64,000 bases of DNA from Angustibacter luteus (lineage in GTDB: Bacteria; Actinomycetota; Actinomycetes; Actinomycetales; Angustibacteraceae): contig NZ_BAABFP010000008.1 in the NCBI RefSeq assembly GCF_039541115.1, positions 124,001 to 188,000 on the forward strand. Direction: 5' to 3'. A program made the position numbers and the translations under genes. How positions within the stretch are numbered: position 1 is the stretch's first letter; each line of letters opens with the position of its first letter. Positions 26,195-35,943 of the stretch are shown piece by piece. The notes beneath the pieces are model-generated. The model was not told the DNA's origin. It saw only the letters and a program-made list of their open reading frames with translations, and did no database searches.

Positions 26195-26982
26195 TCGAGC
26201 TCGACGGACTCGTACCCCAGCTCGTCCAGCACGGGGGGCTCGACGACCTCGGGGCGGTGCTCGACGTCCACCTCGCTGTGCGCGCCGCAGCCGTGGTCGA
26301 GGCTGACCACGGACCCGTCCGAGGGCGACCACTCGTTGGCGCACACCCCGAAGACCTGGCGCAGCGCGCCAGCCATCGGCACGAAGTAGCCGCAGGTCGT
26401 GCACTTCGCCGGGGCCTGCTCGGCGTGCGGGTCCCGCGGACCGTGCGTGCCGTCGTACCAGCGCTGGGCGGCGTCCTCGCGGCCGAGCAGCGACAGCACG
26501 CGCGGCCGGCCCAGGCCGAGCTCGTACAGCGCGAGCTCGTCGGACTCCTCGTCGCCCGTCGCCGCGTAGCCCTCCTCCAGGAAGGGGTCGTCGACCCGCT
26601 TGGGCAGCACGTCGCCCGGCGATACGTCGCCGGGCGCCAACCGGTCGGCCCAGGGCAGCCACTGCGGCGACAGCAGTGCACCGTCGCCGGGCAGCAGGTT
26701 CACCTCGCTGACCGTGACGGTCTTCGAGCGCGACACCCGCGACAGGGTGACCACCCAGCGCCACCCTCGGTAGCCCGCGGAGGTGCAGGCGAAGGAGTGG
26801 CTGACCAGCCGCTCCCCCTCAGCCGTCAGGCCCAGGTGCTCACCGACCGAACCGCCCTCCGCGACGTCCCGGGCCGCCGCCAGCGCGACGTCCACGGCGT
26901 CGGCCAGCACGGCGTCGACGGGCGCCGTGCGGGCGCGCGGGGTCTGGACGGTCTCGACGCTGGTGGGGGCAGGGCTCGACAT
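26191..26982 (-). CDS. DUF3027 family protein
   Basis: A 263-residue protein. Recognisable DUF3027 features are YRGWRWVVTLSRV, VNLLPGDGALLSPQW, the zinc-ribbon-like CTTCGYFVPMAGALRQVFGV and CANEWSPSDGSVVSLDHGCG, with Cys and His placed to bind a metal. Its function is unknown. ATG 26982 is chosen over an upstream in-frame codon at 27048 because the conserved region begins after it. It is coupled to the Hsp90-like gene and divergent from the MFS gene, sharing an upstream region of about 59 bases. Confidence 0.82.
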   Translation of the reverse strand: MSSPAPTSVETVQTPRARTAPVDAVLADAVDVALAAARDVAEGGSVGEHLGLTAEGERLVSHSFACTSAGYRGWRWVVTLSRVSRSKTVTVSEVNLLPGDGALLSPQWLPWADRLAPGDVSPGDVLPKRVDDPFLEEGYAATGDEESDELALYELGLGRPRVLSLLGREDAAQRWYDGTHGPRDPHAEQAPAKCTTCGYFVPMAGALRQVFGVCANEWSPSDGSVVSLDHGCGAHSEVDVEHRPEVVEPPVLDELGYESVELE

Positions 26983-27028
26983 GGACCGAGTGTCTCCTAC
27001 CCGACGCACGATGGCGAACAAGGCCCGG

Positions 27029-27034
27029 CAGGAT
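27029..27034 (+). promoter_or_regulatory. -10 box for a leaderless transcript
   Basis: CAGGAT is followed by 7 bases and GTG 27042. It overlaps an earlier in-frame ATG at 27033, which would be upstream of the transcription start if this reading is right. Confidence 0.45.
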
Positions 27035-27041
27035 GGGTGAC

Positions 27042-28376
27042 GTGCCACCTGACACCCAGCGCGCCGCCAAGCGGGTCGCGGGTGCCTCGAAGCGGGCCGT
27101 CGGGGCGACCGGACGGCGGGTCCGCCGGCTGACCCGGGCCCAGGGGGCCGGCGAGTCGGGCCTGGCCAAGGTCATCGAGCTGCACGGGGTGTCCGCAGCG
27201 GGCGACGCCCTCGTGCTGCTCGCGCTGGCCAACACGGTGTTCTTCTCGGTGCCGGTGGGCGAGGCCCGGGGCCGCGTCGCGCTGTACCTGCTCGTGACGA
27301 TGCTGCCCTTCTCGATCCTGGCGCCCATCCTGGGGCCGCTGCTGGACCGGTACCGGCACGGCCGCCGCTACGCGCTCGCGGTCACCTTCGTGTCGCGGGC
27401 CTTCCTGGCCTGGGTGATGGCCGGTGCCGTGGCGGGCGGGAAGGAGGCGTTCGCCCTGTATCCCGCTGCGTTCGGCTACCTGGTCGCGACCAAGGCCTAC
27501 AGCGTCACCCGGGCGGCGGCCATCCCACGCGTCCAGCCGCGCGGGGTGAGCCTCGTGACGGCAAACTCCCGCGTGCTGCTGGGCGGCATCGTGGCGGTGA
27601 CCATCGCCACCCCGATCGGCTTCCTGCTCATGCAGGCCGGCCCGGAGTGGGTGCTGCGTTTCGCCTTCGTGGTCTTCGGGGTGGGTACCGGCCTGTCCCT
27701 CGCGCTGCCCCGCCGGGTGGACTCGGCGGTCGGCGAGGTCGGCGCGCGGCTGTCCTCGGACGACACGGCCGAGATCCCCGTCGGCTCCCGCACGGCGCGC
27801 TGGAACATCGGCCCGCGGGTCGTGCTGGGGCTGCGCGCGGTGGCGACCCTGCGCTGGTTCACCGGCTTCCTGACGTTCTTCCTCGCGTTCGCGTTGCGCA
27901 CCGACCCGGTGTCGGACTCGCTGCCGCTGCTGGCCTCCATCGGCCTGGTGGTGGGCGCGGCCGGCGTCGGCAACACGATCGGGACGTCGCTGGGCGCACT
28001 GCTGCGCCGGCTGCGGCCCGAGCTGGTCGTCACCGCCATGCTCGTGCTGGCCGCGGTCGGCGCGACGGTGGGCGCGCTCTGGTACGGCCTGGTCGCCGTC
28101 CTGGTGACCGGGCTGTGCGCCGGACTGGCCGCCGCGCTCGGCAAGCTGTCGCTGGACGCCCTGATCCAGATCGAGGTGCCCGAGGACGTCCGCTCCTCCG
28201 CCTTCGCCCGCTCCGAGACCGTGCTGCAGCTGGCCTGGGTGGTCGGCGGTGGGGTGGGGATCGCGTTGCCGGTCAGCGGCGAGTGGGGCCTGGCCGTGGC
28301 GGCCGTCGCCCTGCTCGGGTCGCTGGCCGTGACGCTGCGGTCCCTCGTGCGGACGCGCCGTCCGCACCCCGCCTAA
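27042..28376 (+). CDS. MFS transporter
   Basis: A 444-residue integral membrane protein with a 35-residue basic cytoplasmic head (TQRAAKRVAGASKRAVGATG) before the first helix. The remainder is MFS-like: ILAPILGPLLDRYRHGRRYA is the loop-2 motif, and PRVQPRGVSLVTANSRVLLG and GKLSLDALIQIEVPEDVRSS are typical of actinobacterial members. The substrate is unknown. The start at GTG 27042 is preferred because of the -10 box; ATG 27033 adds three residues. It converges on the cold-shock gene so tightly that the two stop codons overlap. Confidence 0.82.
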   Translation: MPPDTQRAAKRVAGASKRAVGATGRRVRRLTRAQGAGESGLAKVIELHGVSAAGDALVLLALANTVFFSVPVGEARGRVALYLLVTMLPFSILAPILGPLLDRYRHGRRYALAVTFVSRAFLAWVMAGAVAGGKEAFALYPAAFGYLVATKAYSVTRAAAIPRVQPRGVSLVTANSRVLLGGIVAVTIATPIGFLLMQAGPEWVLRFAFVVFGVGTGLSLALPRRVDSAVGEVGARLSSDDTAEIPVGSRTARWNIGPRVVLGLRAVATLRWFTGFLTFFLAFALRTDPVSDSLPLLASIGLVVGAAGVGNTIGTSLGALLRRLRPELVVTAMLVLAAVGATVGALWYGLVAVLVTGLCAGLAAALGKLSLDALIQIEVPEDVRSSAFARSETVLQLAWVVGGGVGIALPVSGEWGLAVAAVALLGSLAVTLRSLVRTRRPHPA

Positions 28377-28756
28377 GCGTCCAGATCGTCCGCGACGGCC
28401 CGCAGCAGCGAGGCGTACTTGGCGCCGGCCGCCTTGTCCGGGTAGCGCCCCCGGCGCAGGCCGTTGCCGATGCCGTCGAGGACCTTGATCAGGTCCTCCA
28501 CGATGACGCCGAGGTCGTCGGCCGGACGACGGGTGCGGGCCGCCACCGAGGGCGGGGCGTCGAGCAGCTGCACGGACAGCGCCTGCGCGCCGCGGCGTCC
28601 CTCGACCACGCTGAACTCGACCTTGGCGCCGCCCTTGACGGCGGTGGTGCCGGACGGCAGCGCCGAGCTGGGCAGGAAGACGTCGCCGCCCTCGTCCGAG
28701 CTGATGAACCCGAACCCCTTGGCCGTGTCGAACCACTTGACCTTGCCAGTCGGCAC
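28373..28756 (-). CDS. Cold-shock domain protein with C-terminal extension
   Basis: A 127-residue protein. Residues 1-66 are a CspA-type OB fold: TGKVKWFDTAKGFGFISSDE carries the RNP1 motif, and DVFLPSSALPSG stands where RNP2 normally reads VFVH. About 60 extra residues follow, with a helix-like LGVIVEDLIKVLDGIGNGLR, longer than the usual 67-residue Csp. It is expected to bind single-stranded RNA or DNA in the cytoplasm. GAGGGG lies 6-7 bases before the GTG start. The leader contains a strong stem-loop. Confidence 0.88.
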   Translation of the reverse strand: MPTGKVKWFDTAKGFGFISSDEGGDVFLPSSALPSGTTAVKGGAKVEFSVVEGRRGAQALSVQLLDAPPSVAARTRRPADDLGVIVEDLIKVLDGIGNGLRRGRYPDKAAGAKYASLLRAVADDLDA

Positions 28757-28782
28757 CGTGAACCCCTCGCATCGTGCAGGAA

Positions 28783-28815
28783 GGGCGTGCCGCCTCGCGA
28801 GGAGACCGCACGCCC
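28783..28815 (-). promoter_or_regulatory. Stem-loop in the leader of the cold-shock gene
   Basis: GGGCGTGC at 28783-28790 pairs with GCACGCCC at 28808-28815 (8 base pairs). Inside the loop is the self-complementary CCTCGCGAGG (28793-28802). It lies 27 bases upstream of the start codon. Leaders of cold-shock mRNAs often fold to control translation; that role is inferred here. Confidence 0.4.
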
Positions 28816-28870
28816 GAGATCGACATCAGGGTATCGCCCGTGTCCAGCCCGTTCTGACCAGTCGATCTGC

Positions 28871-30331
28871 TCAGCGATAGCGCTCGGGCGTGGCCAGCAG
28901 CTCGTTCATCGATCCGGACCGGAAGCCCTGCGGGTCGATCTCGGCCGACCCGAAGCCGGCAGCGAGCACCGCGGCGACCAGGGCGGCCCCGGCATCGGGG
29001 CGCTGGAGCACCGCCGCCAGCGCGGCGGCGTCCAGCTCGATGCGCGCCCGGTCCTGCCCGAGGTCGCGCACCCGCAGGTCCCGGACGTCGACGCCGCCCT
29101 CGCGGCACCAGGTGCGCGCGTCGGCCTCGGCCCGGTCGACCCGGGCCAGGCCGGAGGTCGTGATCTGCACGCCGTAGGCGATCCGGCTGGACAGGCAGGC
29201 GGCCGCCGGCTTGTCCCAGGTCGGTAGCTCCCAGCGGGCCGCGGCGGCCCGGACCTGCGCCTTCGTGAACCCGGCGTCGCGCAGCGGCGTGAGCGCACCA
29301 CGCTCGGCGGCGGCGCGGATGCCCGGCCGGAAGCCGGCCAAGGCGTCGTCCGCGTTGGTGCCGGTGGCGACCGCCTCGATGCCGAGCGAGCGGGCGAGCG
29401 GACCAACGACGTCGAGCAGCTCGGCCTTGCAGAAGAAGCACCGGTCGCCCGCGTTGGCCCGGTAGCCGTCGCGGGCCATCTCGTCGGTCTGCGGCGTCAG
29501 GTGCCGCACGCCGAGGCCGCGCGCGAAGGCGGCTGCGCCATCCAGCTCGCCGTCGGCCAGCGAGCCGCTCACCGCCGTGGCGGCGACGACGTTCGTCGGC
29601 CCCAGCGCGCGCACCGCGGCGGCCAGCAGGAACGCCGAGTCCACGCCGCCGGAGAAGGCCACCACCAGGGAGCCCGTCGCCGCCAGCCGCGCGTGCAGGT
29701 CGGCCAGCCGCGCGTCCAGGACGTGCGCGTCGAGCCAGACCGGGAACGGCTCGAGGCCGGGCAGGACGACGTCCGCGCCCACCGCGGCCAGCGCCGGCGC
29801 GTCGTGCGGGCCGGTGGCGACCGCCACGGCCACCGCGTCGGCGGCGTGCGCACCCGCGACGTCACCGGGGTGGTCGCCGAGGTACACGCTGACGCCGTGC
29901 TCGCGCAGCGCGATGCCCTTGTCGGCGGCGAACAGCCGGCCCACGACGACGTCCGCCTGCAGGCCGACCTGCTCGAGGACCAGCCGGACGGCGGGCTCGG
30001 GCTTGGCGCTGACCACCACCACCTGCCCGTGCACGGCGCGGACGGCGGCGAAGGCCTCGTGCGCGCCGGGCAGGGCGACGGTGCGTGGTACCCCGATCGC
30101 CGGGTAGAGCTCGCGGTAGCGGTCGGCCACCGGGAGCAGCAGCTCGGGCGGCAGGTAGGGCGCGAGCATGTCCTCCATGGGAATCCCGATGGTGGCGGCC
30201 AGCGCGGCAGGGTCGATCGAGTAGCCGCTGTCCGGCCCCAGCTCGGCGACCGCGGCCAGCACCGTGGCCACGATGCCCTCGGAGGAGTCGACCAACGTCA
30301 TGTCCAGGTCGAAGCCGACGGCGAGATCCAC
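28871..30331 (-). CDS. larE: HAD hydrolase fused to LarE-type sulfur transferase
   Basis: One 486-residue frame joins two enzymes. Residues 1-210 are a HAD phosphatase: DLDMTLVDSS (8-17) with nucleophile Asp, VVVVSAKPEP as motif II, AADKG as motif III and YLGDHPGDVAGA as motif IV. Residues 211-486 are LarE/ExsB-like: the PP-loop AFSGGVDSAF (about 223-232), DRCFFCKAEL (about 295-304) and AACLSSRIAYG (about 374-384), where the LarE sulfur-donor cysteine normally lies. LarE makes the nickel-pincer cofactor of lactate racemase; no larB or larC is near. There is no stop codon or frameshift between the parts. The start is GTG with TACAGT 6 bases before it. Confidence 0.82.
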   Translation of the reverse strand: MDLAVGFDLDMTLVDSSEGIVATVLAAVAELGPDSGYSIDPAALAATIGIPMEDMLAPYLPPELLLPVADRYRELYPAIGVPRTVALPGAHEAFAAVRAVHGQVVVVSAKPEPAVRLVLEQVGLQADVVVGRLFAADKGIALREHGVSVYLGDHPGDVAGAHAADAVAVAVATGPHDAPALAAVGADVVLPGLEPFPVWLDAHVLDARLADLHARLAATGSLVVAFSGGVDSAFLLAAAVRALGPTNVVAATAVSGSLADGELDGAAAFARGLGVRHLTPQTDEMARDGYRANAGDRCFFCKAELLDVVGPLARSLGIEAVATGTNADDALAGFRPGIRAAAERGALTPLRDAGFTKAQVRAAAARWELPTWDKPAAACLSSRIAYGVQITTSGLARVDRAEADARTWCREGGVDVRDLRVRDLGQDRARIELDAAALAAVLQRPDAGAALVAAVLAAGFGSAEIDPQGFRSGSMNELLATPERYR

Positions 30332-30337
30332 CCGGCC

Positions 30338-30343
30338 ACTGTA
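30338..30343 (-). promoter_or_regulatory. -10 box for a leaderless transcript
   Basis: On the minus strand TACAGT is followed by GGCCGG and then the GTG of the HAD-LarE gene: 6-base spacing and no ribosome-binding site. Confidence 0.5.
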
Positions 30344-30432
30344 TGTCTCGTCACGCGCGGCCTCGCACGGAGCACCCGGACGGCGCAGGGGGAGGTTTAA
30401 CGGTTTGGGGAGTGTCGGTGGTCCTTGCGACC

Positions 30433-31749
30433 ATGGACGACATGTCCCCCGCTGTCTCGCCTCGCCCCACCCTGTCCTCGTTCTGGCACGACCTGCCGCG
30501 CGAGGGCCGGCTGCTGCTGTCCACCGTCATCGTCGACGCGCTCGGGATCGGCTTCGTCCTGCCCTTCGGCGTCGTCTACCTGCACGAGGTGCGGGACATC
30601 GCCCTGCCCACCGTCGGCGTGCTGCTCGCCCTGCCGTCCGCGATCGCGCTGGCGCTGCTCGGCCCGATCGGCACCGTGATCGACCGGTACGGCCCGCGCC
30701 GCCTGCAGATGCTGGCGCTGTCGATGAACGTCCTGGGCAGCCTGGTGCTGGCCTTCGCCACCACCCCGGCCGCGGCCGCCCTGGCGTTCACGCTGTTCGG
30801 TGCCGGGCAGGCCGTCTTCTGGCCGGCGTCGCAGTCCCTGGTCGCCGCGATCGTCCCGGTGGAGATCCGCCAGCGGTACTACGGCCTGAGCTTTACGGTG
30901 CTGAACCTCGGCATCGGCATCGGTGGGCTGGCCTCCGGCCTGTTCGTCTCCGAGGCGCACCCGTGGACCTTCCAGGCGATCTACGTCGCGAACGCGCTGT
31001 CGTTCCTCGCGCCGCTGAGCGTGCTGGCCATCCCGCTGCGGCACGTCGGCAACACCGTCGCGCCGCACGAGGACGACGAGGCACCGACGGCGAGCTACCG
31101 GGTGGTCCTGCGGCACGGCGTGTTCCGCCGGTTCCTGGTCGTCGTGTTCTTCTCCGCGTTCGTGGGCTACGCCCAGTTCGAGGCGGGGTGGACGGCGTAC
31201 GCGCGCACCGTGGCGGACGCGTCGACGAAGCTGATCGGCATCGCGTTCGCGGTCAACACCGCCACCATCGTGCTGCTGCAGCTCGTGGTCATCCAGCGCA
31301 TCGAGGGACACCGGCGCACCCGCGTGCTGATGCTGATGAGCGTCGTCTGGGCACTGTCCTGGTCGCTGATGGGCATCGCGGGGCTGCTGCCCGGCTCGGT
31401 CGTCGCGGCCGTCCTGCTCAGCGCCAGCATGGGGGTCTTCGCCCTCGGCGAGACGTTCCAGTCACCGGTCGTGCCGGCGATCACGAACGACCTCGCACCC
31501 GAGCACCTGCGCGGTCGCTACAACGCCGTCGGCTCCGGGGTGTTCCAGGTCGCGGCCGTGGTCGGACCGGTCACGGCCGGGTTCCTGCTCGGGCACCACC
31601 TGTCGGCGGCCTTCGTGGTGCTGCTGCTCGTCGGCTGCGCGGTCATGGTGGCCATGCTGGGGCGGCTCGAGCGGGTCATCTCGCCCGAGGCGAACGGGGT
31701 CGCGGCTGCGCACCCGCTCCCGGCCCAGGAGCTCACCTCGGTCAGCTGA
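30433..31749 (+). CDS. MFS transporter
   Basis: A 438-residue major facilitator protein. After SSFWHDLPREGRLLLSTVIV comes the first helix, then GPIGTVIDRYGPRRLQMLAL as the conserved loop-2 motif and GAGQAVFWPASQSLVAAIVP in helix 4-5. Twelve helices are apparent. An unknown small molecule is the likely substrate, exported or imported. ATG 30433 is taken; ATG 30442 is a close alternative. It stands alone on this strand, and its last 8 bases overlap the convergent epimerase gene. Confidence 0.85.
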   Translation: MDDMSPAVSPRPTLSSFWHDLPREGRLLLSTVIVDALGIGFVLPFGVVYLHEVRDIALPTVGVLLALPSAIALALLGPIGTVIDRYGPRRLQMLALSMNVLGSLVLAFATTPAAAALAFTLFGAGQAVFWPASQSLVAAIVPVEIRQRYYGLSFTVLNLGIGIGGLASGLFVSEAHPWTFQAIYVANALSFLAPLSVLAIPLRHVGNTVAPHEDDEAPTASYRVVLRHGVFRRFLVVVFFSAFVGYAQFEAGWTAYARTVADASTKLIGIAFAVNTATIVLLQLVVIQRIEGHRRTRVLMLMSVVWALSWSLMGIAGLLPGSVVAAVLLSASMGVFALGETFQSPVVPAITNDLAPEHLRGRYNAVGSGVFQVAAVVGPVTAGFLLGHHLSAAFVVLLLVGCAVMVAMLGRLERVISPEANGVAAAHPLPAQELTSVS

Positions 31750-32758
31750 GCGGTGTGATCGGCTGGTCCAGCGCAAGACCCCAGGTGGCGACGTGCTCGT
31801 CGCCTGGGGCCAGCCGCACGACACCGACCGCGGCCGGGTCCGGGGCGTTGAAGGCGTCCGGCGGGCAGGTCATCGGCTCGACCGCCAGGCCGCGGCGCCG
31901 TTCCGCGCCGTGCAGCGTGTCGCCCGAGAAGACCTGCGCGTAGTCGTACGCCCCGTCGGCCCACATGACCAGCCTCGACGCGCTGGCGGGGCCGGCGAGC
32001 CGCACGCGCCAGCGCCCGTCGTCGTCCCGGTCCAGGTCGCCGTACGCCGTGTCCAGCACGCGCTCGCCGATCCGCTGCGGGGTACGCAGGTCGTACGGGG
32101 TGCCCTGCACCGGGTACGCGCCGGTGGGGATGCCCCCGTCGTCCGTCTCGAACCAGGTCGCCGCCGGCACGGTGACGCTCAGGTCGTCGACGAGCGCGGT
32201 GCCCAACGTCAGGTACGGGTGCGAGCCGGTGCCGTAGAGGCAGTCGGCGGAGCCGACGTTGCGCGCGGACGTCGTCACGCTCAGCCCGTCGTCGTCCAGC
32301 GCGTAGGTCACCCGGCAGGCCAGCAGCGTCGGCCAGCCCGGCTGCGGGACGAGCAGGTGCGACCAGGTCACCGAGCTCGCGGTGCGGTCCGCGACGTCCC
32401 AGGTGGCCCAGCGCGCCAGCCCGTGGATGGCGTTGCCGGTGCTCGGCTCGGTGATCGCGAGCTGCTGGTCGGCGCCGTCGAGCGGGTAGCGGCCGCCGGC
32501 GATCCGGTTGGGCCACGGCACCAGCGTCTGACCGCGGCCACCCGAGGGCCGGTCGTGCTCGCCGAAGCCGTCGACGACGTCGCGCCCGGCCAGCCGCAGC
32601 GTGCGCAGCCCGGCCGCGACGGACACGGTCCACGCCTCGTGGTCGCCGTGCGCGATGCGCACCTGGGTCGCCGTGGGAGGCAGCGGGGTCGGCGGGGTCG
32701 GCGGGGTCGGCGAGGAACCGGTGGCGTCGTCAGTGGTCACGCGCGCATTCTGCATCAC
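31742..32758 (-). CDS. Aldose 1-epimerase family protein
   Basis: A protein of about 338 residues with the galactose mutarotase beta-sandwich. [11 protein letters not shown] is the family entry motif, NAIHGLARW supplies the first catalytic His (about residue 109), GTGSHPYL the second and [12 protein letters not shown] the Glu that acts as base. It probably interconverts sugar anomers, though its substrate is unknown. The first 30 residues are proline-rich and not part of the fold. GTG 32758 overlaps the acyl-CoA synthetase stop by 4 bases; ATG 32755 and a GTG seven codons in are alternatives. Coupling of a sugar epimerase to a fatty-acid enzyme has no obvious metabolic logic. Confidence 0.85.
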   Translation of the reverse strand: MMQNARVTTDDATGSSPTPPTPPTPLPPTATQVRIAHGDHEAWTVSVAAGLRTLRLAGRDVVDGFGEHDRPSGGRGQTLVPWPNRIAGGRYPLDGADQQLAITEPSTGNAIHGLARWATWDVADRTASSVTWSHLLVPQPGWPTLLACRVTYALDDDGLSVTTSARNVGSADCLYGTGSHPYLTLGTALVDDLSVTVPAATWFETDDGGIPTGAYPVQGTPYDLRTPQRIGERVLDTAYGDLDRDDDGRWRVRLAGPASASRLVMWADGAYDYAQVFSGDTLHGAERRRGLAVEPMTCPPDAFNAPDPAAVGVVRLAPGDEHVATWGLALDQPITPLS

Positions 32759-34380
32759 GTCGGCAGGCCGAGGATCTCGACCGCCGCCTCGCGCATCTCC
32801 ACCTTGCGGATCTTGCCCGTCACCGTCATCGGGAAGCCGTCCACCACGTGCACGTAGCGGGGCACCTTGTAGTGCGCGATCTTGCCGGCGCAGAAGGCGC
32901 GCACGGCCTCGGCGTCCAGCGGCTCGGCGTCCGGCTTCAGCACGATCCAGGCCATCAGCTCCTCGCCGTACTTCTCGTCCGGCACCCCGACCACCGAGAC
33001 GTCGGCGATGTCCGGGTGGCCGTACAGGAACTCCTCGACCTCACGGGGGTAGACGTTCTCGCCCCCACGGATCACCAGGTCCTTGATCCGGCCGACGATG
33101 TTGACGTAGCCGTCGCCGTCCATCGTCGCCAGGTCACCGGTGTGCATCCAGCGCGCCGCGTCGATCGCCTCGGCGGTCTTCTCCGGCTCGTCCCAGTAGC
33201 CCAGCATCACGGTGTGCCCACGGGTGCACAGCTCGCCCGGCTCACCGCGCCGCACGGTCAGGCCCGTCGCCGGGTCGACCACCTTGGACTCCAGGTGCGG
33301 CATGGTCCGCCCGACCGTCTCGGTGCGACGGGCCAGGTCGTCGTCCGAGCGGGTCATGGTGGACACCGGCGAGGTCTCCGTCATGCCGTAGCAGATGGCC
33401 ACCTCGGCCATGTGCATCTCGGCGACCACCCGCTTCATCACCTCGACGGGGCAAGGCGAGCCGGCCATGATCCCGGTGCGCAGGGACGTCAGGTCGTAGT
33501 CGGCGAAGTCGGCCAGGCCGAGCTCGCCGATGAACATGGTCGGGACGCCGTACAGCGAGGTGCACTGCTCGTCCTGCACCGCCGCCAGCGTCGCGGCCGG
33601 GTCGAACGACGGCGCCGGGATCACCATGCAGGCACCGTGCGAGGTGGCCGCCAGGTTGCCCATCACCATGCCGAAGCAGTGGTAGAAGGGCACCGGGATG
33701 CAGATCCGGTCGAGCTCGCTGTAGTGCACGAGCTCCCCGACGAAGAACCCGTTGTTCAGGATGTTGTGGTGGCTCAGCGTGGCGCCCTTGGGGAAGCCCG
33801 TGGTGCCCGACGTGTACTGGATGTTGATCGGGTCGTCGGCGCCGAGCAGCGCCTCCCGCTCGTGCAACCGGACGTGGTCGACCCGGCTGCCGTTGGCCAC
33901 CAGGTCCGTCCAGGACTGCTCGCCGATGTAGACGACGTCACTCAGCCCCGGGCAGTCCCCGCGCACCTGCTCGACCATGCCGCGGTAGTCCGAGGTCTTG
34001 TGCTGCACCGCGCTGACCAGCAGCCGCAGCCCGGACTGGTTGATCACGTAGGCCAGCTCGTGGCTGCGGTAGGCCGGGTTGACGTTGACCAGGACCGCGC
34101 CGATCTTGGCCGTCGCGTACTGCAGCAGCACCCACTCCGCGCAGTTCGGGCTCCAGATGCCCACCCGCTCGCCCTTCGCGATGCCGAGCTCGAGCAGCCC
34201 GAGCGCGAGCTCGTCGACCTCGACGTCCAGCTCGCTGTACGTCCAGCGCCGGTGCGTCGGCACGTCCACCAGAGCCTCGCGGTCACCCCAGCGGGCCACC
34301 GTGCGCTCCAGGTTCGCCCCGATCGTCTCGCCCAGCAGTGGGGTGTCCGAGATGGCTGAGGTGTACGACGGCGCGGTCAT
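32755..34380 (-). CDS. AMP-binding acyl-CoA synthetase (fatty-acyl-CoA ligase)
   Basis: A 541-residue adenylate-forming enzyme that should activate a fatty acid with ATP and CoA. The phosphate-binding motif [16 protein letters not shown] is at about 186-201, [15 protein letters not shown] near 330, the hinge/A8 region [20 protein letters not shown] near 430, and the catalytic lysine lies in [11 protein letters not shown] near the C-terminus. It resembles the ACSF2/FadD group of medium- to long-chain ligases. It is first in a two-gene unit with the epimerase, and lies 16 bases downstream of the hydrolase start-to-stop string on the same strand, so all may be co-transcribed. Confidence 0.92.
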   Translation of the reverse strand: MTAPSYTSAISDTPLLGETIGANLERTVARWGDREALVDVPTHRRWTYSELDVEVDELALGLLELGIAKGERVGIWSPNCAEWVLLQYATAKIGAVLVNVNPAYRSHELAYVINQSGLRLLVSAVQHKTSDYRGMVEQVRGDCPGLSDVVYIGEQSWTDLVANGSRVDHVRLHEREALLGADDPINIQYTSGTTGFPKGATLSHHNILNNGFFVGELVHYSELDRICIPVPFYHCFGMVMGNLAATSHGACMVIPAPSFDPAATLAAVQDEQCTSLYGVPTMFIGELGLADFADYDLTSLRTGIMAGSPCPVEVMKRVVAEMHMAEVAICYGMTETSPVSTMTRSDDDLARRTETVGRTMPHLESKVVDPATGLTVRRGEPGELCTRGHTVMLGYWDEPEKTAEAIDAARWMHTGDLATMDGDGYVNIVGRIKDLVIRGGENVYPREVEEFLYGHPDIADVSVVGVPDEKYGEELMAWIVLKPDAEPLDAEAVRAFCAGKIAHYKVPRYVHVVDGFPMTVTGKIRKVEMREAAVEILGLPT

Positions 34381-34396
34381 GGGCCCATCCTGGCCC

Positions 34397-35833
34397 TCAA
34401 CCCAGGAAGTCGGCCACCACTGCGCGCGCCGAGGCTGGTCCGCGGGTCTGGACGCCGTGGCCCGCGCCGGGGACGACGACCAGCCGCGACCCTGGCAGGT
34501 CGGCCTGCGCCCGGTGCGCCCAGGCCAGGGGCGTGGACAGGTCGCGCGAGCCGTGCAGCAGCAGCGCGCGCACGCCGCGCAGCTCGAGCGACGCGGGCTG
34601 CGGGTCGGCGACCTTCGGCCACAGCTCGCAGGTGCGCAGCTCGCCGTTGCCGCGCGCGGTCTGCGCGTCGAAGGGAAACAGCTGGGACGACGAGAGCCGG
34701 GCCACCGCGCGGTCCGCGGCCTGGGCCCGGCTCGCCGGGGCGGCGTCCGCGCCGCCCCACGGGAAGTCGAGGTCCAGGCACAGAGTGCTGGCGTGCAGGC
34801 CCTGGCTGAGCTGGTCCGCCGGGCCGGCGCTGGCGTCCTGCCAGTGGTGGACCAGCGTGCGCAACGCCTCGGGCTCGCCCGCGGCCGCGGCGTGCAGCGC
34901 CGCGAGCAGGCCGGTGAAGTCCGGGTCGACCACCGACATCAGGGAGACGACGTCCAGCAGGGCGGGGCCGAGCCGGTACCGCGCGACGACCGTGGACAGG
35001 TCCTGGGCCGGGTCGCCGGCGCAGTGCTCAGCGGCGCACACGTCACGCAGCACGGCGGCGACGTCCGGGAAGGACTCGACGTTCGTGCCGGAGAACGCGT
35101 CCACCGGCACCACGGAGTCCAGCACCAGCCGGTCGACGTGGGCCTGGTGCGCGGCGGCGTACCGCTGGGCGACGTAGGTGCCGTACGAGACGCCGTCGAT
35201 CGACCACCGGTCCACCCCGATCGCGGCCCGTAGCTGCTCCAGGTCGGCGACCGTGTCGGTGGTCCCGTAGTGCGCGGCGTCCGCGCCGATCGCCGAGCCG
35301 CACTCGGTGACCGCCTGGTCGGTCGGCACCTCGAGGTCCGCGTAGCCGACCTGCTCCTGCAGCAGGGGGCAGACCAGCGCGTTCGCCCCCGTCCCGCGCT
35401 GGTCGACGAGCACGACGCGATGATGCTGAGCGATCTCGCCGAGCGACGCGATGATCCGCGGCGCGAACGGGACGCCGGGTTGCCCCGGGCCTCCGGTCAG
35501 GAAGAGCAGCGTGCGGTCGGCAGACCGGTCCCCGCCCTCGGCGACCTCGAGCGTGAGGGTGCGGCCAGCCTGACCAGCTGGGTCAGCCGGATGGTCGTGG
35601 TCGAGCGGGACGACGAGGGACCCGCAGAGCAGCGACGCGAGCTCCGTGCCGGCGCACGACCGCCAACCGGACCAGCCGGGCCCGCCCGGCCCGGTCGCCC
35701 CTGCTCCCGCTGCCGCCGCAGTCGTCGCTGCGCTCGAGGCTGCCCCGCGTGGTCCTGCCCCCGTGCACGAGCAGGTCAGCAGCGCGAGGCCCAGGAGCGC
35801 TGCCCCGACCTGCCGTCGCCGACGACCACCCAC
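34397..35833 (-). CDS. Secreted alpha/beta-hydrolase (TAP-like C-terminus), probable lipoprotein
   Basis: A 478-residue exported hydrolase. A basic head (GGRRRRQ) and hydrophobic stretch end in ALLTCSCTG, a lipobox-like cysteine. The nucleophile elbow is [12 protein letters not shown] (Ser near residue 210), preceded by [11 protein letters not shown] and VDQRGTG typical of the proline-iminopeptidase/tripeptidyl-aminopeptidase group. The C-terminal TAP-like region has [15 protein letters not shown] and GAGHGVQ with the expected Asp and His. GTG 35833 is chosen because GAGGAGG sits 5 bases upstream. The likely role is extracellular peptidase or ester hydrolase; the substrate is unknown. Confidence 0.85.
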   Translation of the reverse strand: MGGRRRRQVGAALLGLALLTCSCTGAGPRGAASSAATTAAAAGAGATGPGGPGWSGWRSCAGTELASLLCGSLVVPLDHDHPADPAGQAGRTLTLEVAEGGDRSADRTLLFLTGGPGQPGVPFAPRIIASLGEIAQHHRVVLVDQRGTGANALVCPLLQEQVGYADLEVPTDQAVTECGSAIGADAAHYGTTDTVADLEQLRAAIGVDRWSIDGVSYGTYVAQRYAAAHQAHVDRLVLDSVVPVDAFSGTNVESFPDVAAVLRDVCAAEHCAGDPAQDLSTVVARYRLGPALLDVVSLMSVVDPDFTGLLAALHAAAAGEPEALRTLVHHWQDASAGPADQLSQGLHASTLCLDLDFPWGGADAAPASRAQAADRAVARLSSSQLFPFDAQTARGNGELRTCELWPKVADPQPASLELRGVRALLLHGSRDLSTPLAWAHRAQADLPGSRLVVVPGAGHGVQTRGPASARAVVADFLG

Positions 35834-35943
35834 CTCGACCTCCTCGCCGCCGTCCATCGGACCAGACGGAGGCAAGGAGCGAGGTCACGCGGGTGTCTCG
35901 ATGTCGTACCGTTCGGCAGCTGCGGAGCAGGTCTGCCGTGGGC

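Noticed and set aside
26195-26764. Open frame extending the Hsp90-like protein upstream
   Set aside because: The extension overlaps DUF3027 in another frame and lacks any family similarity; GTG 26194 with the GTGA overlap fits better.
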